In this document: one piece after another, positions 25,562 through 32,908 of the stretch
How positions within the stretch are numbered: position 1 is the first letter of the stretch
How the letters are laid out: each line of letters begins with the position of its first letter
NCBI RefSeq assembly: GCF_004684085.1
Contig: NZ_SRHZ01000053.1
Location: 1 to 32,908, forward strand
Length of the DNA: 32,908 nt
Direction of reading: 5' to 3'
Source: Stenotrophomonas maltophilia
GTDB taxonomy: Bacteria > Pseudomonadota > Gammaproteobacteria > Xanthomonadales > Xanthomonadaceae
Made by a program: the position numbers and the translations under genes
The notes under the pieces: generated by a model
Database searches by the model: none
Told to the model about the DNA's origin: nothing
Seen by the model: only the letters and a program-made list of their open reading frames with translations

Positions 25562-26451
25562 TGAATGCCAGTCCCACTACTGCTGCACCCGATGATGCCG
25601 TCATCACCGCCCGAGGCCTGCGCAAGGCCTACAAGACCACCGTCGCCCTCGACAACGCCAGCTTCAGCATTCCGAGCGGGCGCATCATCGGCCTGATCGG
25701 CCCCAACGGCGCAGGCAAGACCACCGCACTGAAAGCCATCCTCGGCCTGACCTCGGTGGAAGGCGAGCTGAGCGTTCTGGGCCGCGACCCGCGACTGCAC
25801 CGCGATGAACTGATGAACGACATCTGCTTCATCGCCGACGTCGCGGTGCTGCCGCGCTGGCTGAAGGTACGCGAGGCGATCGATTTCGTCGCCGGCGTCC
25901 ATCCGCGCTTCGACCGCGCCCGCTGCGAACGCTTCCTTGCCAACACCAAGCTGCAGCCGAAGCAGCGCGTGCGCGAACTGTCCAAGGGCATGATCGTGCA
26001 GCTGCACCTGGCGCTGGTGATGGCCATCGATGCCCGCATCCTGGTGCTGGACGAGCCTACGCTCGGCCTGGACATCCTGTACCGCAAGGAGTTCTACCAG
26101 CGACTGCTGGAAGACTACTTCGACGAGCAGAAGACCATCATCGTCACCACCCACCAGGTGGAAGAGATCGAACACATCCTCAGCGACGTGATGTTCATCC
26201 GTGACGGGCGCATCGTGCTGGATGCGGAAATGGACGAAGTCGGGCGTCGCTACACCGAGCTGCTGGTCAACGCCGACCAGCTGGACACGGCGCGCGCCCT
26301 GAAACCGATCGACGAACGCAGCCTGACGTTCGGAAAAACCGTGATGCTGTTCGATGGCGTGCCGCGCACCCAGCTTTCCACGCTTGGCGAGACCCGCAGC
26401 CCGGGCCTGGCCGACCTGTTCGTCGCCATCATGAAGGGGACCTACGCATGA
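25561..26451 (+). CDS. ABC transporter ATP-binding protein (ABC-2 type)
   Basis: A 296-residue ATPase that would power the permease encoded next. Walker A is GPNGAGKTT (47-55), the signature is LSKGM (140-144), Walker B is ILVLDEPTLGLD (160-171) and the switch His is His198 (VTTHQVEEIEH). At the usual Q-loop position the sequence is CFIADVAVLPRW, with no glutamine. About 95 C-terminal residues beyond the nucleotide-binding domain may contact the permease or regulate it. ATG 25561 overlaps the GntR stop, and the gene's own stop overlaps the permease ATG (ATGA). Export rather than import is likely, since no binding protein is present. The substrate is unknown; relatives act in antibiotic-peptide or envelope-stress systems. 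Confidence 0.93.
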   Translation: MNASPTTAAPDDAVITARGLRKAYKTTVALDNASFSIPSGRIIGLIGPNGAGKTTALKAILGLTSVEGELSVLGRDPRLHRDELMNDICFIADVAVLPRWLKVREAIDFVAGVHPRFDRARCERFLANTKLQPKQRVRELSKGMIVQLHLALVMAIDARILVLDEPTLGLDILYRKEFYQRLLEDYFDEQKTIIVTTHQVEEIEHILSDVMFIRDGRIVLDAEMDEVGRRYTELLVNADQLDTARALKPIDERSLTFGKTVMLFDGVPRTQLSTLGETRSPGLADLFVAIMKGTYA

Positions 26452-27476
26452 ATGCCGTCAACCACCCCGTCAGCCCACTGGGTACGCTGCGCTGGCTGCT
26501 CAAGCGCGAGTACTGGGAAAACCGCGGCGGATTCCTCTATGCCCCGCTGATCGCCGGGCTGATTTCGCTGGTGATGAGCACCGTCGGCATCGCCTTCGGC
26601 CTGTTCGCGCTGAACCGCGCGGCGCGCAACGGCGCACTGCATGTCGATGGCGAAAGCGTGAACGTCAACGGCCTGGACCTGGCGCTGCTGACCCGCAATA
26701 TCGACAGCAAGGACCTCACCGATCTTGGCAACGGCCTCGACCTGACCCTGGTGCTGAGCTCGGCATGGCCGTTCCTGGTATTGGCCTTCGTGGTGTTCTT
26801 CTACTGCCTGGGCGCGCTGTACGACGACCGCCGCGACCGCAGCATCCTGTTCTGGAAGTCGCTGCCGCTGTCTGACACCCAGACCGTGCTGTCCAAGGTG
26901 ATCAGCGCACTGATCGTGGCCCCGCTGATCGCGGTGATCGCCGGCATCATCACCATGTTCGGCTTCATGCTGGTCATCAGCATTGTTGCGCTGATGCACG
27001 GCGGCAGCCCGATGACCCTGATCTGGGGCCCGGCGAGCCCGCTGACCCTGGCCGCCGGTCACCTGGCCTGGATCCCGGTCTACGCCCTGTGGGCCCTGCC
27101 CACCGCCGGCTGGCTGCTGCTGTGCTCGGCCTGGGCGCGCACCAAGCCGTTCCTGTGGGCGGTGATGTTGCCGCTGTTCGCCGGCGTCATTGTCAGCACC
27201 ACCAAGGTGATGCCGCTGATCGGCCTGACCACCGGCTGGTTCTGGCAGAACATCGTCGGCCGCCTGCTGCTGGGCGGCGTGCCGGGCACGGATCTGGTCT
27301 ACCGCCTCAGCGCCGACGAAAACGCACGCCGCGATCTGGAGTCGGTGGTCGGCCTGATGTCGCCGGCCTCGCAGCTGAAGTCGCTGGCGATGCCGGAACT
27401 GTGGATCGGTGCCGCCGTCGGTGTCGTGTTCATCGTCCTTGCCATCCGCCTGCGCAAGCGCGCCGGCGAAATCTGA
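26448..27476 (+). CDS. ABC-2 type transporter permease
   Basis: A 342-residue inner-membrane protein. A cytoplasmic start containing LKREYWENRGGFLYAPL, common in ABC-2 permeases, is followed by a first helix (IAGLISLVMSTVGIAFGLF). A periplasmic stretch of about 60 residues comes next, then several helices (WPFLVLAFVVFFYCLGALYDDRRDRSILFWKSLPLSD, VISALIVAPLIAVIAGIITMFGFMLVISIVALM, LAWIPVYALWALPTAGWLLLCSAWA) and a last helix (LWIGAAVGVVFIVLAIRLRKRAG). The motif DRRDRSILFWKSLPLSDTQTVLSK is typical of the coupling region. It overlaps the ATPase gene by four bases and would pair with it as a homodimeric exporter. Confidence 0.92.
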   Translation: MNAVNHPVSPLGTLRWLLKREYWENRGGFLYAPLIAGLISLVMSTVGIAFGLFALNRAARNGALHVDGESVNVNGLDLALLTRNIDSKDLTDLGNGLDLTLVLSSAWPFLVLAFVVFFYCLGALYDDRRDRSILFWKSLPLSDTQTVLSKVISALIVAPLIAVIAGIITMFGFMLVISIVALMHGGSPMTLIWGPASPLTLAAGHLAWIPVYALWALPTAGWLLLCSAWARTKPFLWAVMLPLFAGVIVSTTKVMPLIGLTTGWFWQNIVGRLLLGGVPGTDLVYRLSADENARRDLESVVGLMSPASQLKSLAMPELWIGAAVGVVFIVLAIRLRKRAGEI

Positions 27477-27501
27477 TCCCATCCACCCGGAGGCACTACC
27501 C

Positions 27502-28389
27502 ATGCGTTCCCTGCTCGCTTGTTCTGCGTTGTTGCTGTTGCCGCTGTCGGCGCTGGCCGCCGATGCTCCGAACTGCAAGTTCACTGCCGCCCGCACGCTG
27601 AAGCTGGACGTGGCCGGTGCCAAAGCAGTGGTGTTCGAAGTGAACCAGCACGATCTGAAGGTCGTCGCCAGCAACGGCGGCGGCCAGCTCGATGGCCGCG
27701 CCTGTGCGTCCAGCCAGGAATGGCTGGACCAGCTGGTGCTGGACCAGCGCAAGGTGGGTGACAAGCTGGTGGTGAGCCTGCGTCGTGATGGTCGCCACAG
27801 CGGCATCAGCCTGGGCAACAGCTACGCCTGGCTGGACATCCGCGGCAGCGTGCCGGACAACCTGCCGCTGCAGGTCAAGGTCGGCTCCGGCGACGCCAGC
27901 GTGGAAAACGCGCAGTCCTTGAGCGTGGACGTCGGATCCGGTGACGCGGTCATCCGCGGCACCCGCGGCAGCATCCACGCGGCGGTGGGCTCGGGCGACC
28001 TCGACATCGACGGCGGCAGCGCCCTGAACCTGCTGTCGCTGGGTTCGGGCGACGTTACCGCGCGCAACATCGGCGGTGATGCCAGCACCGGCACCGTCGG
28101 TTCGGGCGACCTGAAGATCAGCGATGTGCGCGGCAACGCACGGCTCGATACCGTGGGCTCGGGCGACATCGAGTTCAAGCGTGTGCAGGGCAATGTCGAA
28201 GTGGGCGTGGTCGGCTCCGGCGGCGTCGATCTGGCCGACATCGGCGGCAATGTGCATGTGCGCAGCCATGGCTCGGGCGACATCCAGGTCGATGGCGTGC
28301 GCGGCAGCCTGACCGTCGATCACAGCGGCAGTGGTGACGTCGGTCACCGCAATGTCAGCGGCAAGGTCACCCTGCCGCGCAACAAGTAA
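27502..28389 (+). CDS. Exported GSGD-repeat protein (DUF4097-like beta-helix)
   Basis: The product is 295 residues. The signal peptide is MRSLLACSALLLLPLSALA|A. After about 105 residues, nine successive repeats of about 18-19 residues begin, each opening with a Gly-Ser-Gly-Asp/Gly turn (VGSGDASVE, VGSGDAVIR, VGSGDLDID, LGSGDVTAR, VGSGDLKIS, VGSGDIEFK, VGSGGVDLA, HGSGDIQVD, SGSGDVGHR). Such a pattern builds a right-handed beta-helix with turns on one edge, as in DUF4097/DUF2807 proteins. The function is unknown; a cell-envelope scaffold or adhesin-like surface is possible. GGAGG lies 8 bases before ATG 27502. It begins 25 bases after the permease, in the same operon. Confidence 0.9.
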   Translation: MRSLLACSALLLLPLSALAADAPNCKFTAARTLKLDVAGAKAVVFEVNQHDLKVVASNGGGQLDGRACASSQEWLDQLVLDQRKVGDKLVVSLRRDGRHSGISLGNSYAWLDIRGSVPDNLPLQVKVGSGDASVENAQSLSVDVGSGDAVIRGTRGSIHAAVGSGDLDIDGGSALNLLSLGSGDVTARNIGGDASTGTVGSGDLKISDVRGNARLDTVGSGDIEFKRVQGNVEVGVVGSGGVDLADIGGNVHVRSHGSGDIQVDGVRGSLTVDHSGSGDVGHRNVSGKVTLPRNK

Positions 28390-28419
28390 GCCTCATCCAA
28401 CCGATCCCAGGGGAACGCC

Positions 28420-29025
28420 ATGAACCTGTTGCGCCTGCTGCCCGCCACTCTGCTGTGCCTGCCGCTGATCGCCTGCGGTGGCACGTCCTCCCCGCCTGAC
28501 AAGAGCGTCGGCAAGAGCGTGGCCGAAGCCACCGGCGGCGTCGGCCAGACCGTCAAGGACGCCATGAACGATGCCCGCAAGGACATCGCCCAGGGCAACA
28601 TCAAGATCTCCGCCGACAAGCAGCCGCGTGCGGAAATCACGCCGGATGGACACCTGTTGATCGCGGGCAAGGACGTCGTGGCCAACGACGCACAGCGTCG
28701 CCAGCTGCTGGAGTACCGCGGCCACGTGGTCGCCATCGCGATGGACGGCATGGACGTCGGCCTTGCCGGTGCCAAGCTCGGTGCGAGCGCCGCGGGCGAA
28801 GCACTGAAGGGCATCTTCAGCGGTGACAGCGAAGGCGTCGAAAAGCGGATCAACGCCGAAGCCGCCAAGATCGAGGTCCAGGCCAAGCGCATCTGCGACC
28901 GCCTGCCTGCCATGCTGGCCAGCCAGCAGGCGCTGGCGCGCGAGCTGCCAGCGTTCAAGCCCTACGCAACCATGGACCAGAGCGACGTGGACGACTGCGG
29001 CAAGGACACCGTGGTCCTGCGCTAG
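28420..29025 (+). CDS. DUF2884/YggN-like lipoprotein
   Basis: A 201-residue predicted lipoprotein. The lipobox LIAC puts lipidated Cys at 19, followed by Gly-Gly, which suggests outer-membrane sorting. The mature part has IKISADKQPRAEITPDGHLLIAGKDVVANDAQRRQLLEYRGHVVAIAMDGMDVG and a helical C-terminus (RINAEAAKIEVQAKRICDRLPAMLASQQALARELPAFKPYATM) ending with a second Cys pair candidate (DDCGKD). This fits the YggN/DUF2884 family, whose role is unknown. It starts 30 bases after the GSGD-repeat gene, with a GGGGA Shine-Dalgarno, and is probably in the same operon. Confidence 0.85.
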   Translation: MNLLRLLPATLLCLPLIACGGTSSPPDKSVGKSVAEATGGVGQTVKDAMNDARKDIAQGNIKISADKQPRAEITPDGHLLIAGKDVVANDAQRRQLLEYRGHVVAIAMDGMDVGLAGAKLGASAAGEALKGIFSGDSEGVEKRINAEAAKIEVQAKRICDRLPAMLASQQALARELPAFKPYATMDQSDVDDCGKDTVVLR

Positions 29026-29047
29026 ACCTGTGACAGATCAGCGCACC

Positions 29048-29077
29048 CGGCCGGCAGTGGCACCCCGCTGCCGGCCG
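29048..29077 (+). repeat. 10-bp inverted repeat between the two lipoprotein genes
   Basis: CGGCCGGCAG (29048-29057) pairs with CTGCCGGCCG (29068-29077) around a 10-base loop. No U-tract follows. A -10-like TACAAT lies at 29094-29099, so this may be an attenuating hairpin followed by a secondary promoter for the last gene. Confidence 0.5.
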
Positions 29078-29130
29078 CGCTGCGATGACCGCTTACAATG
29101 GCAGCCCCGGACGCCCCCGAACCGAATGCC

Positions 29131-29556
29131 ATGAAGAAGTTGTTCCTGCTGCTGGCCGCCCTGCTCTGCCTGGGCCTGGTCGGCTGTGACAAGGATTACC
29201 GCAACCACCGCGCCGAGCGCGGCAAACCCAAGATTTCCGTCAGCGAAGGCATGGTCACCGTGCGTCGCCCGCCGGCACCGAACATCATCATTCTCGCCGA
29301 TGGCACGATGAAGATGGACGAGATCCAGATCCCGCTGGACGACGCGCAGAAGCAGATGCTGCAGACCCTGTTCGGCAAGCTGCAGGTGCTGCGCCAGAAT
29401 ACGCTGGTGGCCGCACCGGCCGATCCCAACATGCAGCCGGTGAAGATCCAACCGCCGGAGGGCCTGGAGGTGATTCCAGCGGACCTGATCCAGCGCATCC
29501 CCGAGTTCAAGGATTACACCGACACCTTCGGCAACATCGTCGCCGATCGTCGCTGA
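29131..29556 (+). CDS. Small lipoprotein related to the upstream YggN-like protein
   Basis: A 141-residue predicted lipoprotein: MKKLFLLLAALLCLGLVGC with lipidated Cys19, followed by Asp at +2, which in enterobacteria retains lipoproteins in the inner membrane. The segment ISVSEGMVTVRRPPAPNIIILADGTMKMDEIQIPLDDAQKQMLQTLFGKLQVL resembles DGHLLIAGKDVVANDAQRRQLLEYRGHV of the preceding protein, so the two are likely paralogs and this one lacks the long C-terminal helix region. The function is unknown. It is 105 bases downstream of the previous gene and is followed by a strong terminator 3 bases after its stop. Confidence 0.85.
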   Translation: MKKLFLLLAALLCLGLVGCDKDYRNHRAERGKPKISVSEGMVTVRRPPAPNIIILADGTMKMDEIQIPLDDAQKQMLQTLFGKLQVLRQNTLVAAPADPNMQPVKIQPPEGLEVIPADLIQRIPEFKDYTDTFGNIVADRR

Positions 29557-29558
29557 AG

Positions 29559-29586
29559 AAAAACGCCGCCCGAGGGCGGCGTTTTT
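29559..29586 (+). terminator. Rho-independent terminator of the YtrA/lipoprotein operon
   Basis: The 12-bp stem (29559-29570 with 29575-29586) has a CGAG loop, a GC core and an A5/T5 base. The A5 on one side and T5 on the other make it potentially bidirectional, serving fumC on the minus strand as well. Confidence 0.93.
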
Positions 29587-29596
29587 CATTGACCCG

Positions 29597-29623
29597 GTAG
29601 CGCCGGGCATGGCCCGGCGCTAC
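29597..29623. repeat. REP (SMAG-like) palindrome between converging genes
   Basis: Two perfect 12-base arms (29597-29608 and 29612-29623) start with GTAG and end with CTAC around an ATG loop. It lies 11 bases beyond the fumC stop and just after the shared terminator. The symmetry is so complete that orientation cannot be assigned. Confidence 0.88.
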
Positions 29624-29634
29624 CCGTCGGCCGA

Positions 29635-31062
29635 TCAACCGCCGGCGCTACCACCACCGGCCTGGATGCCACCGGCCGTCAACGCGGCCGGATCCAACAG
29701 CCGGCGCAGCTCGGCTTCGGCCAGGCCACTGTCTTCCAGTGCCACGTCCAGTACCGGGCGCTGTTCCTTGTAGGCACGCTTGGCAATCGCCGCGGCCTTC
29801 TCGTAGCCGATGATCGGGTTCAGCGCGGTGACCAGGATCGGATTGCGCGCCAGCGCCTCGGCCACGCGGTCCTCGCGCACCTTCAGACCAGCGATGGCGC
29901 TGTCGGCCAGCAGGGTGGAGACGTTGGCGAGCAGGCCGATGCCATCCAGCAGGTTCACCGCAATCAGCGGCAACGTGACATTGAGCTGGAAGTTGCCGGT
30001 CTGCCCGGCCACGGTGATCGCCGTGTGGTGGCCGATCACCTGGGCGCAGGCCATCACCGTTGCTTCCGGAATGACCGGGTTGACCTTGCCCGGCATGATC
30101 GAGCTGCCTGGCTGCAGCGCCGGCAGTTCGATCTCGCCCAGCCCGGCCAGTGGACCGGCGTTCATCCAACGCAGGTCGTTGGCGATCTTGATCAGCGCCA
30201 CCGCCAGTGCATTGAGCTGGCCGGACAGTTCCACTGCGTCGTCCTGTGCGGCCAGGCCTTCGAACTTGTTCTCGGCACTGTCGAACTTGAAGCCGGTCTG
30301 CTGCTTCAGCGCCTTGGCCACCTGTGCACCAAAGCGCGGGTCGGCATTGATGCCGGTGCCGATGGCGGTGCCGCCCAGCGGCAGCCGGCGCACGCGCTTG
30401 AGGCTGTCTTCGATGCGCTCCTGCGCCGAGGCCAGCTGTGCCGACCACGCGCCGAATTCCTGCTCGAAGGTCAACGGCATCGCATCCATCAGGTGCGTGC
30501 GGCCGGTCTTGACCACCTTGCGCAGGCTGCGGCCCTTCTTGTCCAGGGTCTTGCGCAGGTGCACCAGCGCCGGCAGCAGCTGCTCATGCGTCGCCAACAC
30601 CGCCGACACGCGCAGCGCGGTCGGGATCACGTCGTTGGAGCTCTGCCCCTGGTTGACGTGGTCATTGGGGTGCACGGTGGTCTTGCCCGCCTTGCCGGCA
30701 CGGTTGGCCAGGGTGGCGATGACCTCGTTGGCATTCATGTTCGACGACGTGCCCGAACCGGTCTGATAGACATCGATCGGGAACTGCGCGTCCCAGTTGC
30801 CGGCGGCCACTTCGGCGGCAGCGGTCTGGATGGCCTTGGCCACGTTCTTTGGCAGGTGGCCCAGCTCTGCGTTGACGCCGGCAGCGGCACCCTTGACCAA
30901 GCCCAGGGCACGGATGAAACCGCGCGGCATGCGCTGGCCCGACACCGGGAAGTTCTGCACGGCACGCTGGGTCTGCGCGCCCCACAGGGCATCCGCAGGC
31001 ACCTGCAGCTCGCCCATGCTGTCGTGTTCGATTCTGAAACCCTTGCTTGCAGCTTTGCTCAT
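29635..31062 (-). CDS. fumC: Fumarate hydratase class II
   Basis: Iron-independent fumarase of the TCA cycle, interconverting fumarate and L-malate in the cytosol; 475 residues. Family signatures: GSGTSSNMNANEVIA for substrate binding, HPNDHVNQGQSSND, TGRTHLMDAMPLTFEQEFG, and the signature loop GSSIMPGKVNPVIPE (Ser320-Ser321). The C-terminus carries a short Gly/Ala/Ser tail (GGIQAGGGSAGG). ATG 31062 is preceded by GGAG at 8 bases and gives MSKAASKGFRIEHDSMGEL. It is divergent from purB, another member of the same fumarase/aspartase superfamily. Confidence 0.97.
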   Translation of the reverse strand: MSKAASKGFRIEHDSMGELQVPADALWGAQTQRAVQNFPVSGQRMPRGFIRALGLVKGAAAGVNAELGHLPKNVAKAIQTAAAEVAAGNWDAQFPIDVYQTGSGTSSNMNANEVIATLANRAGKAGKTTVHPNDHVNQGQSSNDVIPTALRVSAVLATHEQLLPALVHLRKTLDKKGRSLRKVVKTGRTHLMDAMPLTFEQEFGAWSAQLASAQERIEDSLKRVRRLPLGGTAIGTGINADPRFGAQVAKALKQQTGFKFDSAENKFEGLAAQDDAVELSGQLNALAVALIKIANDLRWMNAGPLAGLGEIELPALQPGSSIMPGKVNPVIPEATVMACAQVIGHHTAITVAGQTGNFQLNVTLPLIAVNLLDGIGLLANVSTLLADSAIAGLKVREDRVAEALARNPILVTALNPIIGYEKAAAIAKRAYKEQRPVLDVALEDSGLAEAELRRLLDPAALTAGGIQAGGGSAGG

Positions 31063-31203
31063 TGCATCAACTCCGCACTACTTCAGTTGGGGAAAGGGAA
31101 GCGGCGGCTGGCAGGGTGTCGCTTCCCGGGCTGGCGGCTGCGCCAACGATACTCCTTTGTCCGCAGTGTGGGATGACGCTGCGTGGACCGCATCGTTCGC
31201 TCG

Positions 31204-31226
31204 GTAGCGCCGGGCCATGCCCGGCG
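31204..31226 (+). repeat. REP (SMAG-like) palindrome upstream of purB
   Basis: GTAG (31204-31207) followed by arms CGCCGGGC/GCCCGGCG (31208-31226) with a CAT loop. Unusually it sits in a divergent promoter region between fumC and purB, not at a gene 3' end. Confidence 0.82.
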
Positions 31227-31255
31227 AGCGCGCAGCGCGGCGGCCCGTCGCGTCG

Positions 31256-32662
<1,407 letters not shown>

Positions 32663-32774
32663 GGGTTTCCTTTGCGGCGGCGGCCGCGTGCGCTGCCTGC
32701 GGCAGGCTTTACTGCCAGGGCAACGGCAACAGCAACGTCAAGAGCGGCTCTGGTTTTTTGCCGTGTTTGGCGGT

Positions 32775-32866
32775 GCGGGTTGGGGTCGCGGGACACGCCG
32801 TAAACCCATCCTTGGGGGCTCGATGGCGCCATCCATGGCGCCAACGGTCCCGCGACCCCAACCCGC
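32775..32866. repeat. Large multi-branched inverted-repeat element downstream of purB
   Basis: The outer arms are perfect 20-bp complements (32775-32794 and 32847-32866). The 52-base interior can fold two further hairpins: CCCA-TCCT-TGGG (32805-32816) and a 9-bp stem with a 2-base loop, TGGCGCCAT/ATGGCGCCA (32824-32832 and 32835-32843). No open frame in it looks coding. It may be a dispersed non-coding repeat, a processed RNA structure, or the purB transcript end. Confidence 0.75.
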
Positions 32867-32908
32867 CCCACCTCTGACAGATTCCCGGTGACGGATCGAA
32901 GAGCATTG

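Noticed and set aside
32663..32908. Short open frames after purB on both strands
   Set aside because: They run through the inverted-repeat element, lack ribosome sites and resemble no protein.

Overview
The window is chromosomal DNA of high GC content from a gammaproteobacterium of the Xanthomonadaceae, most likely Stenotrophomonas (S. maltophilia group). The grounds are: a ~1650-residue NAD-type glutamate dehydrogenase; a methionine synthase split into two overlapping genes; a YtrA-type GntR/ABC operon; and above all many short GTAG-headed palindromes between genes, which match the SMAG REP family described in S. maltophilia. I see no tRNA, rRNA, CRISPR array, transposase, integrase or prophage gene. 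The stretch reads as ordinary core genome with some unusual regulatory and repeat structure.

Layout. 1-5080: giant NAD-glutamate dehydrogenase (minus), with a hairpin and facing REPs at its 3' end. 5331-10444: TetR regulator, periplasmic adaptor lipoprotein and RND pump in one overlapping operon, closed by a strong terminator. 10508-11140: REP cluster (including a 33-bp tandem array and a nested REP) around a 95-residue membrane protein gene. 11216-12364: acyl-CoA dehydrogenase (minus). 12517-17235: ArsR/SAM-methyltransferase fusion regulator followed by two-piece metH. 17315-18499: MFS transporter. 18515-24595 (minus): read in transcription order, a secreted glutathione peroxidase, an FKBP-type prolyl isomerase, ugd, slyX, a DUF2058 protein and an OafA/SGNH acyltransferase. 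24963-29556: small secreted/membrane protein, YtrA-type GntR repressor, ABC ATPase, ABC-2 permease, a GSGD-repeat periplasmic protein and two related lipoproteins. 29635-31062: fumC (minus). 31295-32662: purB, followed by a large multi-branched inverted-repeat element.

How genes work together. The TetR-adaptor-pump set is a drug efflux system that must borrow an outer-membrane TolC-type channel from elsewhere. The ArsR/methyltransferase-metH pair looks like a self-controlled methionine-cycle module: a nested 28-bp palindrome ends two bases before the regulator's start codon. The fkpA-ugd-slyX-DUF2058-acyltransferase run suggests envelope polysaccharide and periplasmic folding functions. The YtrA operon couples a ligand-responsive repressor to an ABC exporter and then to several exported envelope proteins of unknown role. 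It is the best candidate for a poorly described system in this window.
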